From: Glycomyces albidus
GTDB lineage: Bacteria > Actinomycetota > Actinomycetes > Mycobacteriales > Micromonosporaceae
Direction: 5' to 3'
DNA length: 64,000 nt
Assembly: GCF_009451885.1 (NCBI RefSeq)
Contig: NZ_WIAO01000009.1
Coordinates: 1-64,000, forward strand
The position numbers and the translations under genes are program-made. Position 1 is the stretch's first letter, and each line of letters starts with the position of its first letter. Positions 39,232 to 47,722 of the stretch are shown one piece after another. Below the pieces are notes generated by a model, which made no database searches, was not told the DNA's origin, and worked only from the letters and a program-made list of their open reading frames with translations.

Positions 39232-41443
39232 GGGACTCCTCAGCGTCGGGGTTCGCCTGGTCGGCCGCCGGCTCGGACTGCTCCCGCGGAGCGCGGGGGG
39301 CCTCGGGCTCATCGCCCTCGTCGTCGTCCTCGTCTTCGTCTTCTTCGTCGTCGAGGCGGTCGTCCTCGTCGTCGTATTCGACGTCGTCGAGGTCTTCGCG
39401 GTCGACGTCGTCGTCTTCATCGCCGAGGTCGTCGTCATCGTCGAGGTCGTCGTCGCGATCCGCTTCGCGGGCTTCGCCGTCGTAGCGGGCCCGGTCGTCG
39501 TCCTCGTCATCGTCGAGGTCGTCTTCGTCGTCCTCGTACTCGTCGTCCTCGAGTTCCTCGATCTCGATGCCCTCGAGCTGGAGCAGGCGCTCGGCGGCGC
39601 CGGTCTCGCCCTCCTCGTCGGCGGCGACGGCCTTGGAGAGCCACTCGCGGGCCTCGTCTTCGCGGCCGTCGGCCAGCAGGCCCTCCGCGTAGGCGTAGCG
39701 CAGGCGCGCCACCCAGGGCTCGTTCTTCGGCGAGTTGAGCGCACCGACCTTGAGCATCGCGGTCGCCGCCTCGCCCATGCCCATGTCGCGGCGGGCGCCG
39801 GAGGCGACGATCAGCAGCTCGACCCGGACCTCCGGGTCGACGCTCTCGTCGTTGCCGAACTCGCGGTACAGATCGATCGCGCGCTCGGGGTGTCCAAGGG
39901 CGCGTTCGCAGTCGGCGATGAGCGCCACGTGGTCGTGGGTGCCGCCGAGGCGCTGCGCGGCGCGGAGCTCGTTGACGGCGAGCTGCCACTCCTCGGCCCC
40001 GTACGCGGCCACGCCGGTCACCTCGCGCACGATCGCCACGCGGGACGCCTTGCGGCGGGCGTAGCGGGCCTGCTCGAGCGCGCCCTGGACGTCGTCCTCG
40101 GCGAGCAGCGCGGCGGCCGCGAGGAGCCGGTTGCCGACGGCCTCGGCGAGCTGCTTGTTCAGGCTGCGCAGGCCCTCGCGGGTCTCCTTGTCGAGCTGGT
40201 CGAAACCGTACTCGACGCCCTCCGGCAGGTTCGGGGCCTCGTCGGTCTCGCCCAGGCGGATCGGGCCCTCGTGGCCGGCCTCGCGCTCCTCGAGCGGACG
40301 CAGGTTGTCCCTGCCGCGGCGCTCGCGGCCGTCGCGACCGAGGCGGTCGCCCCGGTCCCGGTCGTCGTAGCGGCGCGGACCGCGGTCGTCACGGCGGAAA
40401 CCGCCGCGGTCGTCGCGGTTGAACCCGCCACGGCCGCCGCCGCGGTCGTCGCGGTTGCCCTCGAAGCGGCGCGGACCGCGGTCGTCGCGGTCGAAACGGC
40501 GCGGACGCTCGTCCCGGTCGAACGTGCGGGGACCGCGGTCATCGCGGTTGCCTTCGTAACGACGGGGGCCGCGGTCGTCGCGGTTGAAGCCGCGCTGGCC
40601 GCCGCGGTCGCCGTCGAACCGGCGCGGGCCGCGGTCGTCGCCATCGCGACGCGGCCGGTCGTCCCGGTTGCCTTCGTACCGGCGCGGGCCGCGGTCGTCC
40701 CGGTTGTAGCCGCCGCGGTCATCGCGGTTGAAGCTCCGCTGCCCGCCGCGGTCGTCGCGGTTGTAGCCGCCGCGGCTGCCGCCCCGGTCGTCACGGTTGT
40801 AACCGCCACGGCTGCCGCCCCGGTCGTCGCGGTTGAAACCACCGCGGCTGCCGCCCCGATCGTCACGGTTGAAGCTGCGCTGTCCGCCGCGGTCATCGCG
40901 GTTAAAGCTGCGCTGTCCGCCGCGGTCGCCGTCGTACCGGCGCGGGCCGCGGTCGTCGCGGTTGTAGCCGCCGCGGTCGTCGCGGTTGAAGCTGCGCTGT
41001 CCGCCGCGGTCGTCGCCGTCCCGACGGGGCCGGTCGTCGCGGTTGAAACCGCGCTGGCCGCCCCGGTCGTCACGGTTGAAACCACCGCGGCTGCCGCCCC
41101 GATCGTCACGGTTGAAGCTGCGCTGTCCGCCGCGGTCGCCGTCGTACCGGCGCGGGCCGCGGTCGTCCCGGTTGTAGCCGCCCCGGTCATCGCCGTCGCG
41201 GCGCGGCCGGTCGTCGCGGTTCCCTTCGTAGCGGCGCGGACCCCGGTCGTCCCGGTCCTCGTACCGCCTCGGTCGATCGTCGCGGCCTTCGCTGCGGCCG
41301 GAGCCGCCCCGGCTGTCGCCGCCGCCTTCCCGGCGGTCGTAACCGCCTCGGTTGGAACGGTCGCCGTAGCCGCCGCCCTCGCGACGGCCGTAGCCGCCTC
41401 GTCGGTCTTCTCCACCCTTGCGGGCGCGGCCGTCTTCAGCCAC
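39206..41443 (-). CDS. RGG/RDDRGG-repeat, TPR-like and acidic-tail protein
   Basis: 745 residues in three parts. Residues 1 to about 380 are low complexity, built of imperfect units such as FNRDDRGGQRS, YNRDDRGPRRYDGDRGG and RYEGNRDDRPRRDGDDRG. They are rich in Arg, Asp, Gly and aromatic Tyr/Phe, with hardly any aliphatic residues. About 400-610 is a helical TPR-like region (LNKQLAEAVGNRLLAAAALL; YGAEEWQLAVNELRAAQRLG), which corresponds to the short TPR protein found here in relatives (Rv1691). The last 120 or so are strongly acidic (EDDEYEDDEDDLDDDEDDD). GTG 41443 follows GGGGGAG at six bases. Just downstream of tyrS. RGG-type regions bind RNA and can phase separate in eukaryotes; that role here is inference. 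Confidence 0.85.
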   Translation of the reverse strand: MAEDGRARKGGEDRRGGYGRREGGGYGDRSNRGGYDRREGGGDSRGGSGRSEGRDDRPRRYEDRDDRGPRRYEGNRDDRPRRDGDDRGGYNRDDRGPRRYDGDRGGQRSFNRDDRGGSRGGFNRDDRGGQRGFNRDDRPRRDGDDRGGQRSFNRDDRGGYNRDDRGPRRYDGDRGGQRSFNRDDRGGQRSFNRDDRGGSRGGFNRDDRGGSRGGYNRDDRGGSRGGYNRDDRGGQRSFNRDDRGGYNRDDRGPRRYEGNRDDRPRRDGDDRGPRRFDGDRGGQRGFNRDDRGPRRYEGNRDDRGPRTFDRDERPRRFDRDDRGPRRFEGNRDDRGGGRGGFNRDDRGGFRRDDRGPRRYDDRDRGDRLGRDGRERRGRDNLRPLEEREAGHEGPIRLGETDEAPNLPEGVEYGFDQLDKETREGLRSLNKQLAEAVGNRLLAAAALLAEDDVQGALEQARYARRKASRVAIVREVTGVAAYGAEEWQLAVNELRAAQRLGGTHDHVALIADCERALGHPERAIDLYREFGNDESVDPEVRVELLIVASGARRDMGMGEAATAMLKVGALNSPKNEPWVARLRYAYAEGLLADGREDEAREWLSKAVAADEEGETGAAERLLQLEGIEIEELEDDEYEDDEDDLDDDEDDDRARYDGEAREADRDDDLDDDDDLGDEDDDVDREDLDDVEYDDEDDRLDDEEDEDEDDDEGDEPEAPRAPREQSEPAADQANPDAEESHDPTERRP
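40350..41400 (-). repeat. In-gene tandem repeats encoding RDDRGG-type units
   Basis: The DNA repeats with a basic unit of about 30-36 bases (CGCGGTCGTCGCGGTTGAA and variants on the plus strand) across roughly 1 kb. Unit order is irregular and longer blocks recur, for example the stretch around 40735-40760 and that around 40860-40930. This suggests repeated unequal exchange within the gene. Such an array is likely to vary in length between strains. Confidence 0.7.
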
Positions 41444-41492
41444 GTGCGTCTCCCCCTCTGTTCACCGCGACAAAACCAATCAAGTGTATGCC

Positions 41493-42749
41493 TCAGCCGA
41501 TGACCTCGACCCCGGCGACGGTCTTCTTGCCGCGCCGGATCACTCCGTATTTGCCGTGAAGCAGGTCAGAGCGGTCGATAGCGGCCGCGGGGTCGGTGAC
41601 GCGGACGTTGTTGAGGTACGCGCCGCCCTCCTTGGCGGCGCGGCGGGCCTCGCCGAGGCTCGCGACCACGCCGGCCTCCTTCATCGCCTCGGCGACGGTG
41701 ACGTCGGGCTTGTGGATCTCGGCCAGGCCGGCCTCCACGAGCGCGGCGCGCAGCGTCGCCTCGGGCAGCTCGGCCAGCTCGCCGCGGCCGAACAGCGCCT
41801 GGGAGGCGGCGATGACGTTCTGCGTCTCCTCGGCGCCGTGCAGGAGCGTCGTCAGCTCCTCGGCGAGGGCCTTCTGCGCCAGGCGCGCGGCCGGCTTCTC
41901 GACGGTCGCCCGCTCCAGCTCCTCGATCTCCTCGTGCGACTTGAACGAGAAGTACTTCAGGTAGCGCACCACGTCGGCGTCGCCGGAGTTGAGCCAGAAC
42001 TGGTAGAATGCGTACGGGCTGGTGAGCTCGGGGTCCAGCCAGACGGCGCCGCCCTCGGTCTTGCCGAACTTCGAGCCGTCGGCCTTGGTCACGAGCGGTG
42101 TCACGAAGGCGTGGACGTGCTCGCCGGTGCGGCGGCGGATGTAGTCGACGCCGGCGGTGATGTTGCCCCACTGATCCGACCCTCCGAACTGGAGGGTGCA
42201 GCCGTGCCTGCGGTGCAGCTCGAAGAAATCGTGGGACTGGAGGAGCTGGTAGGAGAACTCGGTGAACGAGATCCCGGAGTCCAGGCGGGCCTTGACGACC
42301 TCGCGGGCGAGCATCTTCGAGATCGGGAAGTGCTTGCCGACGTCGCGGAGGAAGTCCACCACGCCCAGCTCGGACGTCCAGTCCAGGTTGTTCACCGGGA
42401 TCGCGCCGTTGTCGCCGTCGTAGGTGACGAACGGGGAGACCTGGGCGCGGATCTTCTCCACCCAGCCCGCCACGACCTCCGGAGGGTTCAGCGTGCGCTC
42501 CCCCGCCTCCTTCGGGTCGCCGATCTGACCGGTCGCGCCGCCGACGAGCAGCAGCGGGCGCAGCCCGCCCTGCTGGAGGCGGCGGGCGGTGAGCACCTGC
42601 ATCAGGTGGCCGACGTGCAGGCTGACGGCGGTGGGGTCGAAGCCCACATAGAACGTGACCTGCCCGGCGTCGATGGACTCGCGGAGGGAGTCGATGCCGG
42701 TGGAGTCCTGGATGAGGCCGCGCCATGCGAAATCGTCGAGAATATGCAC
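41493..42749 (-). CDS. tyrS: Tyrosyl-tRNA synthetase
   Basis: Class I synthetase of 418 residues. The HIGH-type motif is DPTAVSLHVGHLMQVL, the tyrosine/tRNA motif LQFGGSDQWGNITAGVDYI, and the KMSKS equivalent DGSKFGKTEGGAVWLD (KFGKT, as in TyrRS). A C-terminal S4-like domain ends the protein (NNVRVTDPAAAI ... RRGKKTVAGV). GTG 42749 begins VHILDDFAWRGLIQDST, the normal actinobacterial N-terminus. The long in-frame opening upstream is a shadow. No T-box leader was seen. Confidence 0.97.
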   Translation of the reverse strand: MHILDDFAWRGLIQDSTGIDSLRESIDAGQVTFYVGFDPTAVSLHVGHLMQVLTARRLQQGGLRPLLLVGGATGQIGDPKEAGERTLNPPEVVAGWVEKIRAQVSPFVTYDGDNGAIPVNNLDWTSELGVVDFLRDVGKHFPISKMLAREVVKARLDSGISFTEFSYQLLQSHDFFELHRRHGCTLQFGGSDQWGNITAGVDYIRRRTGEHVHAFVTPLVTKADGSKFGKTEGGAVWLDPELTSPYAFYQFWLNSGDADVVRYLKYFSFKSHEEIEELERATVEKPAARLAQKALAEELTTLLHGAEETQNVIAASQALFGRGELAELPEATLRAALVEAGLAEIHKPDVTVAEAMKEAGVVASLGEARRAAKEGGAYLNNVRVTDPAAAIDRSDLLHGKYGVIRRGKKTVAGVEVIG

Positions 42750-42811
42750 GTCTGTATTGTGCCCTACCGGCCGAAACGCTTTTCGCGGTGCGCGCGGGCG
42801 CGTGGCCCGGC

Positions 42812-44659
42812 CTACGCCGGGGAGCGGCTGCCGGTCTCCCCGAGCGCGAGCCCGGCTTCGATGAGCACACGCAGCTCGACGGAGGCGGCGGTCTTCGCGG
42901 CCTGCTTGGTCGGGCCCGTCCCTTCGGCCCTCACCTGCTCGCCGGTGTCGCGCAGCAGGCCCTCGCCGCGGCACGTGAACACCCGCTCGTGCGAGGGTCC
43001 CTCGACGGCGAAGTCCCAGGTCAAGCCCTCAAGGATTCCCCGGGCGGCGTAGATCTGGACGGCCTCGGCGGGATTGACCGCGGCGTCCACGAGGAGCTTG
43101 CGCTGCACGTCGGCGCGGGGCTTCGCGGGCGCGTCGGACGAGAGGTCCGGCAGGCCCGCCAGCGCCGCCGCCAGTGCCAGAGCGGCCTGGTTCCGGGCGT
43201 CCTTCTTGTTGCGCTGCAAGCGTTTGGGCGACTCGACGCGGGTGTCGCCGAAGGTGAGCGCGACCTGGGCGGAGAAGAGCGGGCCCTCGAATGCGGGTTC
43301 GGGCTCGACGGTCCAGTGGACGTTCGTCTCGCTGCTGACCGGGCCGCCGAGGCGGTCCTGGAGGTAGACGTTGAGGACGGACTGGGCCTGCTGGGGTTCG
43401 CCGGCGAGGCGGCGGTTCATGCGCTCGCGCAGCGGCGCGAACTCGTCGCCGCCGTAGAGGTAGACGGACGCGAACTCGCGGAGCTGGAGCTCGCGGGAGT
43501 CGAGGCGGCGGGCGGTGTCGGCGGCGAGTCCGGCCGGGGCGTCGCCGCGTTCGACGGCGAACTGGAGGACGCGGGCGAACTGCTTGTACGGGAGCGTCGC
43601 GAAGTCGGCGGCCTCCATCTGGCGCTCGGTCTCGGCCTGGGCGCGCTGCTTGAAGAACTCGGCCTTGGCGCGGCGCTCGGCCTCGAGCGAGGCGTTGACG
43701 TGCGCGGCGGTCTCGGCGAGCTCCTCGGCGGTGTAGGGGCCGGGGCGGCCGAGGGCGGCGGCGAGGAGGATCCGCTGGGTGACCAGGTCGGGGTAGCGGC
43801 GCAGCGGGCTGGTGGCGTGGGTGTAGACGGGCAGCTGGAGGCCGTGGTGGCCGTGGACGGTGGGGCCGTATGTAGCGGCGCGGGAGACCATCTTCATGCG
43901 GGAGCGCAGCATCTCGAAGGCGGCGCCGTCTCCGGAGGAGGCGACGGCGTCGATCTCGTCGCGCAGGCCGGCGGGGTCGCCGGCGACGGCGGCGAGGCGG
44001 TGGTTGCGGAAGAGGATCGGGAGGTCCTCGCGGACGGCCCAGGCGGCGATCTGCGCGTTCGCGGCGATCATGAACTCCTGCACGATGATGTAGCCGGAGT
44101 TGCGTTCGGCGGAGTCGAGGCGGACGATCTGGCCTTCCTCGTTGGTGGCGAAGCCGCTGAGGAGGTCGTAGAACGCGAGCGCTCCCGCGTTGCGCCGCGC
44201 GGCGAGCATGGTCTGGGAGAAGCGCAGGGCGAGCGCGAGCGTGCCGTGGAGCGGGTGGCCGGGGTCGCCGGAGGCGGCGGCGGCTTCGGCGTGGGTCATG
44301 ATCCAGGAGCGGGTGAGGCGGCCGGGGCCGAGTTCGGCGTCGAGGACGCGCCCGGCGGCGTCGATGTGCAGGTGGACGGCGAAGGTGTCGTTGGGGCGGC
44401 CGGGGGTGAGGGAGGCGGCCTCGACGACGGGCGCGGGGAGCATGTGCCGGGTGTGGTCGGCGCGGTAACGGGTGTGGACGCGACGGCGCGCTTCGGTGTC
44501 GGCGGGTCCGCCGGTGCGCACGTGGTCGGCGGCGCGGGCGATGTGGATCCAGACGTCGAAGCCGTCGCCTCGGGGCTCGATCCAGACCGCGTCGTCGCGG
44601 TCGACTGTGGTGGCGGCGTCGATCATGATGCCGCACTCCGCCGGGTTGTGCACGGCCAA
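42812..44659 (-). CDS. RNB-domain exoribonuclease with two C-terminal dsRNA-binding-like domains
   Basis: 615 residues. The RNase II/R catalytic domain begins almost at the N-terminus: IMIDAATTVDRDDAVWIE holds all four metal-binding Asp positions of the IDSASTEDMDDAL motif of RNase II. THATSPLRRYPDLVTQRILL is the downstream Arg motif. The usual N-terminal cold-shock domains and C-terminal S1 domain are absent. Instead there are two segments with dsRBD character. At about 446-500 is FEGPLFSAQVAL then RNKKDARNQAALALAAALAG; at about 545-605 is GPSHERVFTC then GTGPTKQAAKTAASVELRVL. TTG 44659 has GAAGGAG five bases upstream; GTG 44653 is possible. Probably degrades structured RNA. Confidence 0.82.
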   Translation of the reverse strand: MAVHNPAECGIMIDAATTVDRDDAVWIEPRGDGFDVWIHIARAADHVRTGGPADTEARRRVHTRYRADHTRHMLPAPVVEAASLTPGRPNDTFAVHLHIDAAGRVLDAELGPGRLTRSWIMTHAEAAAASGDPGHPLHGTLALALRFSQTMLAARRNAGALAFYDLLSGFATNEEGQIVRLDSAERNSGYIIVQEFMIAANAQIAAWAVREDLPILFRNHRLAAVAGDPAGLRDEIDAVASSGDGAAFEMLRSRMKMVSRAATYGPTVHGHHGLQLPVYTHATSPLRRYPDLVTQRILLAAALGRPGPYTAEELAETAAHVNASLEAERRAKAEFFKQRAQAETERQMEAADFATLPYKQFARVLQFAVERGDAPAGLAADTARRLDSRELQLREFASVYLYGGDEFAPLRERMNRRLAGEPQQAQSVLNVYLQDRLGGPVSSETNVHWTVEPEPAFEGPLFSAQVALTFGDTRVESPKRLQRNKKDARNQAALALAAALAGLPDLSSDAPAKPRADVQRKLLVDAAVNPAEAVQIYAARGILEGLTWDFAVEGPSHERVFTCRGEGLLRDTGEQVRAEGTGPTKQAAKTAASVELRVLIEAGLALGETGSRSPA

Positions 44660-44793
44660 CTGCGCTCCTTCGTGTCCAGCCGCAATCGTAGCGGGAGCGA
44701 CACGCAGCGGGTGCGCACGCACGGGCGAGGCGTCCGCATGGCGGGGAAAGCAGTCGTGGGGCCGCGGCGGGCGGTTTCACCGCGCACCGGGAC

Positions 44794-44828
44794 GGGCCCT
44801 CCGGATGCCGGTCGCGTCAGGAGGGCCC
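44794..44828. terminator. Terminator after the sugar operon
   Basis: GGGCCCTCC (44794-44802) pairs with GGAGGGCCC (44820-44828) over a 17-base loop. It lies downstream of the cupin gene, the last gene of the minus-strand sugar operon. Confidence 0.55.
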
Positions 44829-44867
44829 GGCGGTGCTTCGGGCGGTCGGGCCTGGACGGCCCTCGGC

Positions 44868-45587
44868 TCAGGGGCGCAGGTCCCAGGTCTCCAGGCGCCC
44901 GCACATGCCCCATTTGCCGACGGCGTCGCCCGCGGAGCCGACGTGGGCGTCGCACAGGTGGGCCGATTCGGCGGCGGCGAGGGCGTCCAGGTGGGCGCCG
45001 GTGGCGTCGGCCTGGGCCTTGGGCCCGTCGGCCCAGAGCCGCCGCCAGGTGTCGGTGCGGTCGGCGACGATCCGGGCGGCGCGGTCCCACAGCGGCCTCA
45101 TGGCGTCGGGGCCGTCCTTCTCGACGCGTTCGCGCAGTGCGAGGTAGCCCTCGACGGCGAGGTCGCGGCGGGTCCGGGTGGCCTCGCCGCGCTCGGCCTC
45201 GGTGAGGCCGGGAGCGGCCGGGGCGGTCGCGGCCGCGGCGTACGCGTCCGGGTCGGCGAGGACGTCCTCGGGGAAGGTGAACACGGCGTCCCCGGCCTCG
45301 GGGATGCCGGCGTTCTGCATGACCACGACGAGCTGGAGGTCCCCGGAGCCGTTGACCAGGCGGTGGACGGTCCCGGGGGTGAACCACAGGACGGTGCCGC
45401 GCGCCAGGTCGCGGCGCTCGTAGCCGTCGCCGGACAGGGTCTCGACCGCGCCGGTGCCGGCGGTGACGACGTACCCCTCGGCCGAGGCGGTGTGCAGGTG
45501 CGGGGACCCGCCGGCCTGCCCGTCGGCGGTGGGCCAGTCGTAGACCGTGACGAGCGAGACGGCGGTGCCCCCGGGGAATCCGGCCAC
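44868..45587 (-). CDS. Cupin-domain protein with unusual helical C-terminal half
   Basis: 239 residues. The N-terminal cupin barrel (about 10-110) has GSPHLHTASAEGYVVTAGTG (motif 1 with two His and a Glu) and GTVLWFTPGTVHRLVN (motif 2 with His), so it can bind a metal. The remaining 120 residues are helical (DLAVEGYLALRERVEKDGPDAM, RTDTWRRLWADG) and I do not recognise them. GTG 45587 lies two bases beyond the PmoA-like stop. The LacI-controlled operon suggests a role in sugar oxidation or isomerisation; function otherwise unknown. Confidence 0.72.
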   Translation of the reverse strand: MAGFPGGTAVSLVTVYDWPTADGQAGGSPHLHTASAEGYVVTAGTGAVETLSGDGYERRDLARGTVLWFTPGTVHRLVNGSGDLQLVVVMQNAGIPEAGDAVFTFPEDVLADPDAYAAAATAPAAPGLTEAERGEATRTRRDLAVEGYLALRERVEKDGPDAMRPLWDRAARIVADRTDTWRRLWADGPKAQADATGAHLDALAAAESAHLCDAHVGSAGDAVGKWGMCGRLETWDLRP

Positions 45588-45589
45588 GG

Positions 45590-46501
45590 CTACGCCAGTT
45601 TCGCGAGTTCGGCGGAGGCGAGCGCGGCGGTCTTGGCGGCGCCGTCGACTCCGGTGTCGCCGTTGACGATCGCGACCGCGTGGCGCAGGGTCACGGTGTC
45701 GCCGGGTGCCATCGGCAGCTCGGTGTCGAAGAACGGCGCGGGGCAGACCGCGGCGAACGGGGTCGAGCGGACGAACCACTTGACGGGTGCGCCGGGGTTC
45801 TCCGGGTGGTCGGTGAAGACCAGGGTGGAGGCGGCGTCGACGGAGTCGTGGGCGCCGCGGAAGGCCATCCAGTCGCCGCGCACGCCCATGAGCTCGTCGC
45901 CGCCTTCGCCGTCGGCGGTGTAGACGCGGCCTTCGGTGAAGGATCGGGGCCCGCGCCAGAAGAAGCCGCCGTAGCCGGCGTTCTCGCGGCCTTCGGTGGT
46001 CGGGCTGCCCATGACGACGGTGTCCTCGGTGTCGTTGGTGAACGCGGTCGAGAACGAGAGTACCCAGGTGTCGTCGGAGAGGACGGTGACCGCGAAGGCG
46101 CGTCGCTCGGAGAAGAAGTGGCGGCCGTCCTCGGTGATCCAGTCGAGGCGCTCGGCGGCCTTGACGCCGCCGTCGTCGGCGGTGAGCTCGGTGAACTCCT
46201 GGTGGACCATGGAGCCGTCGTTCTTCTCGTCGACGTAGCCGAGGCCGCGTCGGAAGGTGCGTCCGCCCCAGAAGTTCTCGGGGCCGGCGTTGGGGAGCGA
46301 GAGGGCGATGCCCTTGTGCCACACGTGGTCGTGGGGCCGGTAGAGGCTCACCTGGTTGCCGGCGAGGTCGCGGAGCGGCTCGAAGTAAGGCCGGGGGGAT
46401 TCGAACTGGGCGTTGTCGGGCCGGTAGACGTAGCGCAGGATCTCCAGGTCGCCCTTGGTGATCGAGAGGGCGGTGCCGTTGTCGTCGAGTTGCAGCGTCA
46501 T
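45590..46501 (-). CDS. PmoA-family (DUF6807) protein
   Basis: 303 residues matching the family annotated 'methane oxygenase PmoA', which despite the name occurs in sugar catabolic loci. Visible signatures are YRPHDHVWHKGIALSLPNAG, ENFWGGRTFRRG and GGFFWRGPRSF, with Arg/His-rich putative active-site positions. It is almost entirely beta-strand by pattern. ATG 46501. It lies between a Gfo/Idh dehydrogenase and a cupin protein, a combination often seen around oligosaccharide or sugar-acid use. The catalytic role is unproven. Confidence 0.78.
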   Translation of the reverse strand: MTLQLDDNGTALSITKGDLEILRYVYRPDNAQFESPRPYFEPLRDLAGNQVSLYRPHDHVWHKGIALSLPNAGPENFWGGRTFRRGLGYVDEKNDGSMVHQEFTELTADDGGVKAAERLDWITEDGRHFFSERRAFAVTVLSDDTWVLSFSTAFTNDTEDTVVMGSPTTEGRENAGYGGFFWRGPRSFTEGRVYTADGEGGDELMGVRGDWMAFRGAHDSVDAASTLVFTDHPENPGAPVKWFVRSTPFAAVCPAPFFDTELPMAPGDTVTLRHAVAIVNGDTGVDGAAKTAALASAELAKLA

Positions 46502-46556
46502 CGATGTCTCTCCACAGTAGTCGGTTCGATGGGACGGGATCGGTCGGCCGGGGCCG

Positions 46557-47654
46557 TCACTTGAGGTCGGGCCAGGGCGCGCCCGAGCCGTCCATGCGCT
46601 GGTAGAAGGGCGAGGTGGGGTCGATATCGCCGGCGCGGACGCGTTTGCCGGTGAAGGCGGAGGCGTAGATCGCGGTGAGCAGTTCGAGGGTGCGGCGGGC
46701 GTCCTCGATCGGGACGGGCGGGGCGCTCCGGCCGTCGAGGGCGTCGGCGATCCGCTGGAACTGGGCGCCGTGGCCGGAGCCGCGGCCGCGCGGCTCGCCG
46801 GCCCACGCCTGGTTGACCTCGTCGGCGGCGGACTCGATCGGGTGGACGGACCAGTTGTCGTCGCCGTAACCGTAGAGGTGGTCGAGTTCGACGGTGGCCG
46901 TGTCGAAGTCGAGGCGGATCTGGGAGACCTCGCGGGGGGAGAGCAGGGAGTTGGTGATGACGACCGAGGCGCCGGACTCGAGGGTGACGATCGCGTGCGA
47001 GACGTCCTCGGTGTTGGTGGTGCGGCGGTGCCGGTGGGCGGTGGCGACGACCTCGGCCCAGGGGCCGACGATCGACAGGAGCGTGTCGATCTGGTGGATG
47101 CCGTGGCCCATGGTCGGGCCGCCGCCTTCGGTCTCCCAGCGGCCGCGCCACTCGACGGCGAAGTACTCCTCGGGGCGGTACCAGAGGGTGTCGCACTTGG
47201 CGACGGCGAGGCGGCCGAGGACGCCGGAGGCCATCATGTTGCGGACGCGCTCGGCCGCGGAGCCGAAGCGGTGCTGGGAGATGACGGCGAAGTCGGCCGT
47301 GGACGCGGCCGCGGCGGCCGCGATGCGGTCGAACTCGGCCAGGCTCAGGGCCGGGGGCTTCTCGCAGACGACGCCGACGCCCGCCTGGAGGGCCGCGATC
47401 GCGCCGGGGGCGTGGGCCACCGGCGGGGAGCAGAGGTCGACCAGGTCGAGCGTTTCGTCGGCGAGCAGCTCCTCGATCGACGCGTAGCCGCCGGCGACGC
47501 CGAACTTGTCCCTGAACGCCTCGAGGCGGGTGGCGTCGGGGTCGACCGCCGCGACGAGTTCGATGCGTCCGGGAACGTGCTTCCGCAGCTCGTCGGCGTG
47601 CAGGTGGGCAATGCCGCCGGTGCCGACGACGGCGAGGCGGTAGGTGGAGGGCAC
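46557..47654 (-). CDS. Gfo/Idh/MocA-family oxidoreductase
   Basis: NAD(P)-dependent sugar or inositol oxidoreductase of 365 residues. The Rossmann start is RLAVVGTGGIAHLHADELRK. The signature CEKPPALS carries the conserved EKP lysine. GGPTMGHGIHQIDTLLSIVG gives the Asp/His catalytic pair of the C-terminal domain. GTG 47654 has GAAGGAG six bases before it. Second gene of the LacI-linked operon, 68 bases after the glycosidase. Substrate is probably the sugar freed by the GH3 enzyme. Confidence 0.88.
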   Translation of the reverse strand: MPSTYRLAVVGTGGIAHLHADELRKHVPGRIELVAAVDPDATRLEAFRDKFGVAGGYASIEELLADETLDLVDLCSPPVAHAPGAIAALQAGVGVVCEKPPALSLAEFDRIAAAAAASTADFAVISQHRFGSAAERVRNMMASGVLGRLAVAKCDTLWYRPEEYFAVEWRGRWETEGGGPTMGHGIHQIDTLLSIVGPWAEVVATAHRHRRTTNTEDVSHAIVTLESGASVVITNSLLSPREVSQIRLDFDTATVELDHLYGYGDDNWSVHPIESAADEVNQAWAGEPRGRGSGHGAQFQRIADALDGRSAPPVPIEDARRTLELLTAIYASAFTGKRVRAGDIDPTSPFYQRMDGSGAPWPDLK

Positions 47655-47722
47655 AGGGGACTCCTTCGGCGCGGAGGTTCGGTGAGCGTGGTTCAGCAAG
47701 CGTTTTCCGGCGTGCTTCGATA

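Noticed and set aside
40350-41400. Regular repeats considered as a CRISPR array
   Set aside because: There are no unique spacers; the units are contiguous, coding and in frame.
39230-41503. A 757-codon open frame on the plus strand opposite the RGG-repeat gene
   Set aside because: It is the complement of the repeats (Val/Ala-rich monotony) with no ribosome site or domain. High GC and the repeat codons keep the opposite frame open.
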